Under the pieces are notes generated by a model, which was given only the letters and a program-made list of their open reading frames with translations, did no database searches and was not told the origin of the DNA. Below are positions 32,266 to 43,500 of a stretch of DNA of 64,000 nt, in pieces. The DNA is from Chrysophaeum taylorii (Eukaryota; Sar; Pelagophyceae; Pelagomonadales; Pelagomonadaceae), in assembly GCA_029834535.1 (NCBI GenBank), contig JAQMWT010000341.1, forward strand, positions 237,153 through 301,152, given 5' to 3'. Position 1 is the stretch's first letter; each line of letters starts with the position of its first letter. The position numbers and the translations under genes were made by a program.

Positions 32266-34328
32266 AGTCTGGTGGCACGATCGTCATAAATAGCGCCGAG
32301 GGTACGGCGTCGAGTGGCGGTTCGTTGCTCATCCTGACCTCAAACAGTGGAGTCACTGGTACGAGCGGACAGTTGATATTCAGCACTGGTTCCTCAAAAA
32401 CTGGAAACAGCGGCAGCCTCGCGATAGCCTCAGGCGTTGCAACAGACGGGCGCGCAGGCGCCATGCGCATCATAGTAGGAAGTGGAACAAGCAGCGCAGG
32501 TGGTAAACTCACCGTCGACGCAGGGCGTTCAGCGTCGTCAAGTGGCGGTGTGGTGCACCTATCGTCGAGTGAGGGCACGGCAACCACCAGCGGGATGATC
32601 GCCGTGACTTCGGCGAATAGCGGCGTCGCGGGGGTAAGTGGCTGGCTGGTTTTCAGCTCGGGCTCAGCCGTTTCGGGAAACTCTGGCGCTGTTGCGCTCG
32701 GTACGGGACCATGTTGTGCTGGGCGCAGTGGGCGACTGACAATTGGAGTTGGAAGCGGCACCAGCGGGTATGCGAATTTCGTTGCTTTTTATACGGGACG
32801 CAGCACGATCCACAGCGGTGGGACCTTCAAAGTCTCTTCAGGCGAGGGAACTGCAACAAGTAGTGGCCCCATCACCATTCACAGTGCGAATTCTGGCATT
32901 GGTGGTGCAAGCGGGCACCTGATTTTCAGTTCCGGCTCGGCCGTCTCAGGGAATAGTGGCCTCTTGGCGCTTGCCTCAGGCGCCTCGTCTGGCGGTCGTG
33001 GTGGCCGCGTCGTAATCACTGCTGGAAGTGGGACTAGCGGCGCGGGCGGCGCAGTATGTGCCATGTCAGGTCGCAGTACGTCCGTCACGGGCGGGAGCGT
33101 CATGGTCGACGGAGGCGAAGGTACAGCGTCCAGCAGTGGCCAGATCTCCATTCAGTCGTCAAACTCGGGCGACGCCGGTAACAGTGGGCGCCTCATATTC
33201 AGCAGTGGGTCGACCAAGCTGGGAAACAGTGGGAGCTTGATGCTCGGTACCGCGGGTGCGACAGGAGGTCGCGGTGGGGCCATGGGTGTGAGCGCTGGCA
33301 GCGGTACGAGCGGAGCTGGTGGTGCTTTAATGGGTAGCGCGGGTCGCAGCGCGAGTCAAAGCGGTGGCCGTGTCTCCTTTATATCTGGAGAAGGCACGGT
33401 AACGAGTAGTGGGTTTCTCGTCGCTCGGACTGCCAACAGTGGCGCAAGCGGAGTGAGCGGCATATTGGTTTCATCTGGATCTGCGCAGTCTGGGAACAGT
33501 GGCGCAATTCACACGGGATCTGGTGTGGCTACTTCGGGGCGGGGAGGTTCCATCCGTGCCAGTGTGGGGAGTGGGACAAGCGGTATTGGTGGTGAACTCC
33601 GGTTGCAGTCTGGTCGTTGCATAGTGGGAAGTGGTGGGCGCGTCACGTTGTCGAGTGGAGAAGGGACGCAGTCGAGCAGTGGGTCAGTTTCGATCTGCAG
33701 CGCAAACTCTGGCGTGCAAGGTGCCAGCGGTCTACTTGTGTTTAGCTCGGGATCAGCAAAGACGGGCAACAGCGGTTCGTTCTTAGTTGGATCGGGTGTG
33801 ACCACAGGAGGTTGTGGCGGAGCCATAACTTTAAGCGTCGGCGGCGGCACGAGTGGATTCGGAGGTACTCTAGGCTTGGTGTCCGGACGCAGCACGGTTG
33901 TGTCTGGTGGCCTCATTTTACTCGAGAGCGGTGAAGGAACTGCGACTAGTAGCGGCGCGTTGCACGTTAAGACCGTAAACTCCGGGGTCGGGGGCATCAG
34001 CGGCTATCTGGCGTTTAGCTCTGGAACGACCAAGGCGGGAAACAGCGGAATGCTGTGCGTCGGCACAGGCGACGCAACATCTGGACGTGGTGGTGCGATC
34101 AGCATTGCTGCTGGCAGTGGAACGAGTGGTACCGCTGTTTTGGTTTACGTGTTGTCAGGAAGGAGTGCCGTACACACGGGAGGGTACCTCAGCGTGAGCG
34201 CTAGTGAAGGGACGGCGACAAGTAGCGGTGAAGTGTGCATCCTCACTGTAAATAGTGGCGTTGTTGGAATGAGCGGGCTGCTCTCGTTCAGTTCAGGATT
34301 GTCGCAGACAGGAAATTCGGGTGCCTAA
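32133..34328 (+). CDS. Repeat-protein continuation fragment 3
   Basis: The frame resumes at 32,133 (NAGVVRLG) after AAA at 22,579-22,581 of the earlier copy has become AA at 32,133-32,134. About 730 residues of regular units follow. At 33,469-33,471 a run of six T in the earlier copy is three T, an in-frame loss of one Phe (ILVSSG in place of ILVFSSG). The stop at 34,326 comes from loss of one T relative to 24,776-24,777. It belongs with the flanking fragments as one coding array. Confidence 0.6.
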   Translation, partial: NAGVVRLGTGAASSGCGGAIRLTIGSGTSGSGGKAKVASGRTTLESGGTIVINSAEGTASSGGSLLILTSNSGVTGTSGQLIFSTGSSKTGNSGSLAIASGVATDGRAGAMRIIVGSGTSSAGGKLTVDAGRSASSSGGVVHLSSSEGTATTSGMIAVTSANSGVAGVSGWLVFSSGSAVSGNSGAVALGTGPCCAGRSGRLTIGVGSGTSGYANFVAFYTGRSTIHSGGTFKVSSGEGTATSSGPITIHSANSGIGGASGHLIFSSGSAVSGNSGLLALASGASSGGRGGRVVITAGSGTSGAGGAVCAMSGRSTSVTGGSVMVDGGEGTASSSGQISIQSSNSGDAGNSGRLIFSSGSTKLGNSGSLMLGTAGATGGRGGAMGVSAGSGTSGAGGALMGSAGRSASQSGGRVSFISGEGTVTSSGFLVARTANSGASGVSGILVSSGSAQSGNSGAIHTGSGVATSGRGGSIRASVGSGTSGIGGELRLQSGRCIVGSGGRVTLSSGEGTQSSSGSVSICSANSGVQGASGLLVFSSGSAKTGNSGSFLVGSGVTTGGCGGAITLSVGGGTSGFGGTLGLVSGRSTVVSGGLILLESGEGTATSSGALHVKTVNSGVGGISGYLAFSSGTTKAGNSGMLCVGTGDATSGRGGAISIAAGSGTSGTAVLVYVLSGRSAVHTGGYLSVSASEGTATSSGEVCILTVNSGVVGMSGLLSFSSGLSQTGNSGA

Positions 34329-34579
34329 GCGTGGCTTCTGGTGTGGCATCAGTTGGCCGCGGAGGCTTTGTATGTCTGAGTGTTGGAAGTGGAACTAGCG
34401 GTGCCGGGGGTATTTTGTCGCTGGCATCGGGCCGCAGTACTTCAGTCACGGGAGGTACGATGCGACTGGTCAGGCGAAGGCATCGGCGTCGAGCAGTGGC
34501 ACCATCATGTTGCGGACAAGCAACGCTGGAATCAGCGGAAGCAGCGGGCTTCTCATCTTCAGCTCAGGGAGTGCAGTGA
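34328..34579 (+). CDS. Repeat-protein continuation fragment 4 (short)
   Basis: The frame resumes at 34,328 (SVASGVASVG) and carries about 47 residues of repeat to 34,468. There a 2-bp loss and, about 14 bp on, a 1-bp gain relative to 24,910-24,935 change the frame twice. The downstream part of this frame (Arg-rich) is not real coding. The breaks coincide with the junction between two different repeat copies. Confidence 0.5.
   Translation, partial: SVASGVASVGRGGFVCLSVGSGTSGAGGILSLASGRSTSVTGGTMRLVRRRHRRRAVAPSCCGQATLESAEAAGFSSSAQGVQ
34468..34484 (+). other. Mosaic junction with two compensating indels
   Basis: To the left the sequence is a copy of about 24,820-24,915, to the right a copy of about 27,408-27,778. 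Between them gactggagtcagg has become gactggtcagg and ggcacggcg has become ggcatcggcg. The net change is -1. It falls in the GEGT motif, like the other breakpoint of this block. Confidence 0.7.
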
Positions 34580-37500
34580 CGGGCAACTCCGGAACTGTCA
34601 TTATTGGAACCAGTGCTGCTTCTTCTGGATGTGGAGGTGCTGTGCGGCTCGCCGTCGGGAGTGGCACAAGCGGAGTTGGTGGCAATGCCAAAGTTGTATC
34701 AGGCCGAACTACGACAGCGTCTGGTGGTACGATCATCGTGATCAGCGCAGAGGGCACGGCATCGAGCAGTGGCTCGTTGCTCGTCCGAACGGCAAACAGC
34801 GGACTCACTGGAACGAGCGGATGGCTGGTTTTCAGCTCAGGTTCTTCGAAAGCGGGAAACAGCGGTAGTCTGACTTTAGCCTCAGGCACCGCAACAAGAG
34901 GGCGTGGCGGGGCTGTGCGCATCATAGTAGGAAGTGGGACCAGCAACGCAGGGGGTGAACTCACGATTGAGGCTGGGTGTTCAACATCAGGGAGTGGTGG
35001 CATGTTGCAGCTTTCGTCGTGTGAGGCAACGGCGACCAGCAGCGGGATGATCACAGTGACCTCGGCAAACAGCGGAATGGCGGGTGACAGTGGCTTGCTA
35101 GTCTTTAGCTCGGGTTCATCCGTCTCAGGAAACACAGGCACTGTGGCTCTTGGTACAGGACCTAGTAGTCATCGACGCAGTGGATGCCTAAGCATTGGAG
35201 CTGGGAGTGGAACCAGTGGTGCTGGGGGTATGATTTCGATGGTATCGGGCCGCAGTACATCAGTCACGGGAGGTACATTGCGGCTTGAGTCCGGCGAAGG
35301 CACTGCGTCGAGCAGTGGCATGATCACGTTGCGAACAAGCAATTCTGGTGACAGCGGAAACAGCGGGGTTCTCATCTTTAGCTCGGGGAGTACATCGACG
35401 GGCAACACTGGGGTGGTCGTGCTCGGCACCGGTGCTGCTTCATCGGGTCGTGGAGGCGCTGTGCGGCTCTCCATTGGGAGTGGCACGAGCGGGGTTGGCG
35501 GCAAGCTTGAATTCGTGTCAGGCCGCAGTACGACAGTGTCGGGTGGGTTGTTGGTCGTGAACAGCGGCGAAGGTACTGCGTCGAGCAGTGGATACATTCT
35601 CGTTAGTACTGCGAACAGTGGCATCGCTGGGTCGAGCGGGGTGTTGGCATTCAGCTCGGGATCATCAGGATCTGGCAACAGCGGGTTTGTCCACCTTTCT
35701 TCTGGGTCATCAACAGCCGGTCGTGGAGGCACACTGCAAGTCAGTACTGGAAGTGGCACGAGCGGTTTTGGGGCGGATGTATTTCTTCAGTCCGGTCGAT
35801 CCACGGTCGCAACCGGAGGCATCTGCATAGTTGTGTCTGGCGAGGGTACCGTCTCCAGCAGCGGTGCCGTTCAAATTTTGTCTTCGAATGGTGGCACGGC
35901 TGGGATGAGTGGCACATTAGCATTCAGCTCGGGATCTTGTGCTGCTGGCAACACTGGGACACTGTCCGTCGCCTCCGGCACAAGCACCGGGGGTCGAGGC
36001 GGAGTGATTTGCTTGGCCTCTGGCAGTGGGACGAGTGGACAAGGCGGGTCCATAAACTTCATCTCTGGAAGAAGCACTGTTGCGAGCGGCGGAAACGTTG
36101 CTTTTGCATCTGGAGAAGGAACTGCGACAAGCAGTGGCACCCTGTTCTTGCAGACGAGCAATGCAGGGGTTGCAGGTGGGAGTGGTTGCTTATTGTTCAG
36201 TTCTGGGACATCTGCGGCCGGAAACTCGGGAGCTCTTCTGCTGGGTTCGCAGACTGCGACAGCCGGTCGTGGTGGTAGTGTGGTGGTCTCTACGGGCAGT
36301 GGGGGGAGCGGTGCTGGAGGCTCGTGCTTAGCAACATCAGGACGAAGCATCGGTCATACAGGCGGGAAACTGACGTTGATAAGTGGAGAGGGCACATCGT
36401 CAAGCAGCGGTACGATCTCCGTTCAGTCGTCGAACGCGGGCATCGCCGGTTGCAGCGGGCGCTTAGTCTTCAGCAGTGGGTCGGCAAAGTCAGGAAACAG
36501 TGGAAGCTTGATGTTTGGTAGTGCGGGCGCGACCGCAGGCCGCGGTGGAGCTGTGAGCGTGAGCGCTGGCAGCGGCACGAGCGGAGCTGGAGGATGTTTG
36601 ATGAGTTGCGCGGGTCGCAGCACGAGTCAAAGCGGTGGCAGTATGTCAGTGATCGCAAGCGAAGGCACGGCAACGAGCAGTGGAGTTCTCCTGGTTCAAA
36701 CTGCCGACAGCGGCGCGAGTGGAGTGAGCGGGATCCTGATCTTCTCATCTGGATCTGCACAGTCTGGAAACAGCGGCGCGATTCACACGGGATCTGGTGT
36801 GGCTACTTCGGGGCGGGGAGGTTCCGTCTGTGTCAGCGTGGGAAGTGGGACAAGCGGCATTGGTGGTGCACTCCAGCTGCAGTCTGGTCGTTGCATAGTG
36901 GGAAGTGGTGGACGGGTCACGTTGTCGAGCGGAGAAGGGACGCAGTCGAGCAGTGGGTCAGTTTCGATATGCAGCGCGAACTCTGGAGTTCGAGGTGCAA
37001 GCGGTCTGCTCGTGTTTAGCTCTGGATCCGCAAAGACGGGCAACAGCGGCGCGTTGTTTGTTGGATCGGGTGTGGCCACTGCAGGTAATGGCGGAGCCCT
37101 TAGTTTGAGTGTCGGGAGTGGCACGAGTGGATTCGGAGGCACTCTATGCTTTGTGTCCGGGCGCAGCACGATCGAGTCGGGTGGCATCATTTTGTTCGAG
37201 AGCGGCGAAGGAACTGCGAGTAGCAGCGGCGCCTTGCACGTGAAAACAGCAAACTCAGGCGTTGGGGGCAATGGCGGCTATCTGGCGTTTAGTTCTGGAA
37301 CGACCAAGGCAGGGAACAGTGGCATGCTGTGCGTCGGTACTGGCGACGCCACAGCTGGACGAGGAGGTGCGATGACCATTATTGCTGGCAGTGGGACGAG
37401 TGGTGCCGCTGCTTTGGTTGACATATTTTCAGGGCGGAGCACCGTACACACGGGCGGATACCTATGCGTGAGCACTGGTGAAGGAACAGCGACAAGCAGC

Positions 37501-40500
37501 GGGACCGTGAGCATCAAGACCGCCAATAGTGGGATCAATGGAATCAGCGGGTTTCTCTCGTTCAGTTCAGGTTCGTCGCAGACAGGAAACTCAGGTGCGC
37601 TGCGCGTGGCTTCTGGTGCGGCGTCTGTTGGCCGTGGAGGCTTTGTGAGTCTGAGTGTTGGAAGTGGAACTAGTGGCGCTGGAAGCATTATGTCGATAGC
37701 ATCGGGGCGCAGTACTTCAGTCACGGGCGGAACCATACAGCTAGAGTCAGGCGAAGGTACCGCGTCGAGCAGCGGGACGATCTTAGTGCAGACAAGCAAC
37801 ACTGGCGTCATTGGTTCTAGCGGGCTGCTCGTGTTCAGCTCCGGAAGTGCGGCGACAGGCAACGCCGGGGCCGTCATGTTTGGCACCGGAGCAGCTTCTT
37901 CGGGCCGTGCGGGTGCCGTGCGGCTCAGTGTAGGGAGCGGTACGAGCGGAATCGGTGGCAAATTGGCGGTTGTGTCAGGCTGTAGTACGACTGCATCAGG
38001 TGGTATGATCGTCGTTAACAGCGCCGAGGGTACAGCATCGAGCAGCGGTTGCTTGCTTATCTCTTCGGCAAACGGCGGAGTCACCGGACTGAGTGGACGA
38101 TTGACATTCAGCTCTGGCTCTTCGAATGTCGGAAACAGTGGTAGCGTGATTGTGGCATCTGGATCATCGACCTCTGGGTGCGCTGGTTCAATTTTCATCG
38201 CAGTTGGAAGTGGCACCAGTGGCGATGGTGGTGATGTTACTTTATTTCCAGGTCGTTCAACTCACTCTACGGGTGGTGTCTGTCACTTTTCCGGCGGAGA
38301 AGGCACAGCATCAAGTTCGGGCGTCATCACCATCAAATCTGCCAATGCGGGGTTCAGTTGTGCGAGCGGGCTTCTTGTCTTTAGTTCTGGCACAGGCGCT
38401 TCAGGAAATAGTGGCCTTTTGTTGCTTGGCTCCGGAGCATCGTCTGGGGGTCGTGGTGGTTGCGTCACACTTGCAGCTGGAAGCGGGACCAGCGGCGTGG
38501 GCGCCGCCATGGATGCCACGTCGGGGCGCAGTACGTCTGTCACGGGCGGGAAGGTCGTTGTCGATGGGGGTGAAGGAACTGCGTCAAGCAGTGGCCAAAT
38601 TTCAATTCAGTCTGCAAACTCGGGCGTCGCAGGTTGCAGCGGGCACCTCGTCTTCAGCAGCGGGTCTGCAAATTCGGGAAACAGCGGGAACTTAATGGTG
38701 GGTACCGGAGTTTCAACGGCAGGCCGCGCCGGAGCGGTGATGATAAGCGTGGGTAGTGGCACGAGCGGCAGCGGGGCAGAGGTCGTCATAGTTTCTGGCC
38801 GCAGCACGACTCGAAGTGGTGGCTATATCTCAACATCAACTGGCGAAGGAACGGCCTCGAGTAGTGGAGCAGTCGCGATCGTGTCAGCCAACAGTGGTGT
38901 CAATGGTGTGAGCGGATTGCTGGTGTTCAGCTCGGGATCTTCGCAGTCTGGAAACAGTGGCGCGGTGATGATTGGGTCGGGCGCTTCGTCTTTGGGGCGC
39001 GGTGGGGCGGTGAGGCTAAGCATAGGCAGTAGTACAAGCGGATCAGGAGGATCAATCCAGATGCATTCTGGCCGAAGCACGGTGCTCAGTGGCGGTTGCC
39101 TCGCCATAACGAGCGCAGAGGGGACGCATTCGAGCAGTGGGTCCATTTCGATCCGCACGGCAAACTCTGGAGCTCAAGGCTCGAGCGGTCTTCTGGTGTT
39201 CAGCTCGGGCACTTCAGTCAGTGGGAACAGCGGCGTGGTGCTCGTCGGATCGGGCGCTGCCAGCGCAGGTATTGGCGGAGGCCTAAGTGTGAGCGTCGGC
39301 AGCGGCACGAGTGGATTCGGAGGTGCTGTATGCTTGGTTTCCGGGCGCAGTACGGCCAAGTCGGGTGGCATCATTGTTATCGAGAGCGGTGAAGGAACTA
39401 CCAGTAGCAGCGGCGCGCTGCACGTGAACAGCGCGAATTCCGGCGCAGGGGGCGTCAGTGGCTATCTATCGTTTAGTTCTGGCACGACCAAGTCGGGCAA
39501 TAGCGGAGTACTGTGCATCGGTACGGGCGACGCCACTGCCGGACGTGGAGGTGCGATCAGCATTACTGCTGGCAGCGGAACGAGTGGTAATGGTGCTTTG
39601 ATTAACGTATATTCCGGGCGAAACACCGTACACACTGGTGGGCACCTAAGCGTGAGCGCAAGCGAAGGAACGGCTACAAGCAGCGGTTCGGTGTGCATCC
39701 ATACGGCAAACAGCGGAGTAGGGGGGACGAGCGGCCTTCTCTCGTTCAGTTCAGGGTCGTCGCACACAGGAAACTCTGGTGCGCTGTGCGTGGCGTCGGG
39801 TGTGGCATCGGCTGGTCGCGGAGGCTCTGTGAGTCTGAGTGTTGGAAGTGGAACCAGTGGTGCTGGGGGTATGATTTCGATGGTATCGGGCCGCAGTACA
39901 TCAGTCACGGGAGGTACATTGCGGCTTGAGTCCGGCGAAGGCACTGCGTCGAGCAGTGGCATGATCACGTTGCGAACAAGCAATTCTGGTGACAGCGGAA
40001 ACAGCGGGTTTCTCATCTTTAGCTCGGGGAGTACATCGACGGGCAACACTGGGGTGGTCGTGCTCGGCACCGGTGCTGCTTCATCGGGTCGTGGAGGCGC
40101 TGTGCGGCTCTCCATTGGGAGTGGCACGAGCGGGGTTGGCGGCAAGCTTGAATTCGTGTCAGGCCGCAGTACGACAGTGTCGGGTGGGTTGTTGGTCGTG
40201 AACAGCGGCGAAGGTACTGCGTCGAGCAGTGGATACATTCTCGTTAGTACTGCGAACAGTGGCATCGCTGGGTCGAGCGGGGTGTTGGCATTCAGCTCGG
40301 GATCATCAGGATCTGGCAACAGCGGGTTTGTCCACCTTTCTTCTGGGTCATCAACAGCCGGTCGTGGAGGCACACTGCAAGTCAGTACTGGAAGTGGCAC
40401 GAGCGGTTTTGGGGCGGATGTATTTCTTCAGTCCGGTCGATCCACGGTCGCAACCGGAGGCATCTGCATAGTTGTGTCTGGCGAGGGTACCGTCTCCAGC

Positions 40501-43500
40501 AGCGGTGCCGTTCAAATTTTGTCTTCGAATGGTGGCACGGCTGGGATGAGTGGCACATTAGCATTCAGCTCGGGATCTTGTGCTGCTGGCAACACTGGGA
40601 CACTGTCCGTCGCCTCCGGCACAAGCACCGGGGGTCGAGGCGGAGTGATTTGCTTGGCCTCTGGCAGTGGGACGAGTGGACAAGGCGGGTCCATAAACTT
40701 CATCTCTGGAAGAAGCACTGTTGCGAGCGGCGGAAACGTTGCTTTTGCATCTGGAGAAGGAACTGCGACAAGCAGTGGCACCCTGTTCTTGCAAACGAGC
40801 AATGCAGGGGTTGCAGGTGGGAGTGGTTGCTTATTGTTCAGTTCTGGGACATCTGCGGCCGGAAACTCGGGAGCTCTTCTGCTGGGTTCGCAGACTGCGA
40901 CAGCCGGTCGTGGTGGTAGTGTGGTGGTCTCTACGGGCAGTGGGGGGAGCGGTGCTGGAGGCTCGTGCTTAGCAACATCAGGACGAAGCATCGGTCATAC
41001 AGGCGGGAAACTGACGTTGATAAGTGGAGAGGGCACATCGTCAAGCAGCGGTACGATCTCCGTTCAGTCGTCGAACGCGGGCATCGCCGGTTGCAGCGGG
41101 CGCTTAGTCTTCAGCAGTGGGTCGGCAAAGTCAGGAAACAGTGGAAGCTTGATGTTTGGTAGTGCGGGCGCGACCGCAGGCCGCGGTGGAGCTGTGAGCG
41201 TGAGCGCTGGCAGCGGCACGAGCGGAGCTGGAGGATGTTTGATGAGTTGCGCGGGTCGCAGCACGAGTCAAAGCGGTGGCAGTATGTCAGTGATCGCAAG
41301 CGAAGGCACGGCAACGAGCAGTGGAGTTCTCCTGGTTCAAACTGCCGACAGCGGCGCGAGTGGAGTGAGCGGGATCCTGATCTTCTCATCTGGATCTGCA
41401 CAGTCTGGAAACAGCGGCGCGATTCACACGGGATCTGGTGTGGCTACTTCGGGGCGGGGAGGTTCCGTCTGTGTCAGCGTGGGAAGTGGGACAAGCGGCA
41501 TTGGTGGTGCACTCCAGCTGCAGTCTGGTCGTTGCATAGTGGGAAGTGGTGGACGGGTCACGTTGTCGAGCGGAGAAGGGACGCAGTCGAGCAGTGGGTC
41601 AGTTTCGATATGCAGCGCGAACTCTGGAGTTCGAGGTGCAAGCGGTCTGCTCGTGTTTAGCTCTGGATCCGCAAAGACGGGCAACAGCGGCGCGTTGTTT
41701 GTTGGATCGGGTGTGGCCACTGCAGGTAATGGCGGAGCCCTTAGTTTGAGTGTCGGGAGTGGCACGAGTGGATTCGGAGGCACTCTATGCTTTGTGTCCG
41801 GGCGCAGCACGATCGAGTCGGGTGGCATCATTTTGTTCGAGAGCGGTGAAGGAACTGCGAGTAGCAGCGGCGCCTTGCACGTGAAAACAGCAAACTCGGG
41901 CGTTGGGGGCAATGGCGGCTATCTGGCGTTTAGTTCTGGAACGACCAAGGCAGGGAACAGTGGCATGCTGTGCGTCGGTACTGGCGACGCCACAGCTGGA
42001 CGAGGAGGTGCGATGACCATTATTGCTGGCAGTGGGACGAGTGGTGCCGCTGCTTTGGTTGACATGTTTTCAGGGCGGAGCACCGTACACACGGGCGGAT
42101 ACCTATGCGTGAGCACTGGTGAAGGAACAGCGACAAGCAGCGGGACCGTGAGCATCAAGACCGCCAATAGTGGGATCAATGGAATCAGCGGGTTTCTCTC
42201 GTTCAGTTCAGGTTCGTCGCAGACAGGAAACTCAGGTGCGCTGCGCGTGGCTTCTGGTGCGGCGTCTGTTGGCCGTGGAGGCTTTGTGAGTCTGAGTGTT
42301 GGAAGTGGAACTAGTGGCGCTGGAAGCATTATGTCGATAGCATCGGGGCGCAGTACTTCAGTCACGGGCGGAACTATACAGCTAGAGTCAGGCGAAGGTA
42401 CCGCGTCGAGCAGCGGGACGATCTTAGTGCAGACAAGCAACACTGGCGTCATTGGTTCTAGCGGGCTGCTCGTGTTCAGCTCCGGAAGTGCGGCGACAGG
42501 CAACGCCGGGGCCGTCATGTTTGGCACCGGAGCAGCTTCTTCGGGCCGTGCGGGTGCCGTGCGGCTCGGTGTAGGGAGCGGTACAAGCGGAATCGGTGGC
42601 AAATTGGCGGTTGTGTCAGGCTGTAGTACGACTGCATCTGGTGGTATGATCGTCGTTAACAGCGCTGAAGGTACAGCATCGAGCAGCGGTTGCTTGCTTA
42701 TCTCTTCGGCAAACGGTGGAGTCGCTGGAACGAGCGGAAAGTTGTTGTTCAGCTCTGGTTCCGCCAATGACGGAAATAGCGGAACCGTTTGCATAGGCTC
42801 GGGTTCTGCAGCAATGGGACGCGGAGGCGCGGTGCGCATTGTTGTAGGAAGTGGGACCAGCATCGCTGGTGGCGCACTCTCAGTCGAGGCTGGGCGATCG
42901 ACGTCAGGAACTGGTGGCATGGTGCAGCTGTCGTCTAGCGAGGGCACGGCGACAAGCAGTGGGATTATCGCCGTGACTACGGCAAACAGCGGAGTGACGG
43001 GCATCGCTGGTTTGCTGCTATTTAGCTCGGGCTCTACCATCTCGGGAAATTCCGGCGCCGTGGCGCTCGGCACAGGACCAAGCAGCGGTGGGCGTAGTGG
43101 ACGACTAGCGATTGCGGTGGGAAGTGGGACTAGTGGAGTCGGAGGCATAGTATCTATGACATCTGCCCGCAGTACAACTAACACAGGCGGCACCGTGCAG
43201 CTTATGTCAGGCGAAGGCACCGCGACGAGCAGTGGCAGGGTTTCATTGCAGACGGGAAACAGTGGCGTCGGCGGTATCAGTGGAGTGCTCATCTTCAGCT
43301 CAGGGAGTGCAGTGATGGGCAACTCAGGAGTCGTCATGCTAGGCTCCGGTGCTATCACATCAGGCCGTGGAGGTGGTGTGCAGCTATCCGTCGGGAGTGG
43401 CACGAGCGGAGTAGGCAGCAAAATTGAGGCCGTGTCAGGCCGCAGTACCGCAGCATCTGGTGGTAAAATAGTCGTGAACACCGCCGAGGGTACGGCGTCG

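Larger units (their letters stand above)
28478..34469 (+). repeat. Near-identical copy of 18,923-24,91x (offset 35 units)
   Basis: This block repeats 18,923 to about 24,915 almost base for base. The initial offset is 9,555 bp, exactly 35 x 273. The left breakpoint lies in the conserved GEGT codons (gaaggcaccgc at 18,923 and 28,478). The right breakpoint lies in the same motif near 34,469-34,500, where the sequence switches to a copy of 27,408 onward. Inside the block the offset slips to 9,554, 9,553, 9,550 and 9,549 as small deletions accumulate, all in this later copy. It is either a recent segmental duplication with decay or an assembly expansion. Confidence 0.85.

Noticed and set aside
34320-34510. 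Intron spanning the frame breaks
   Set aside because: The sequence on both sides is ordinary repeat with no extra DNA relative to the intact copy; only 1-2 bp are missing or added.
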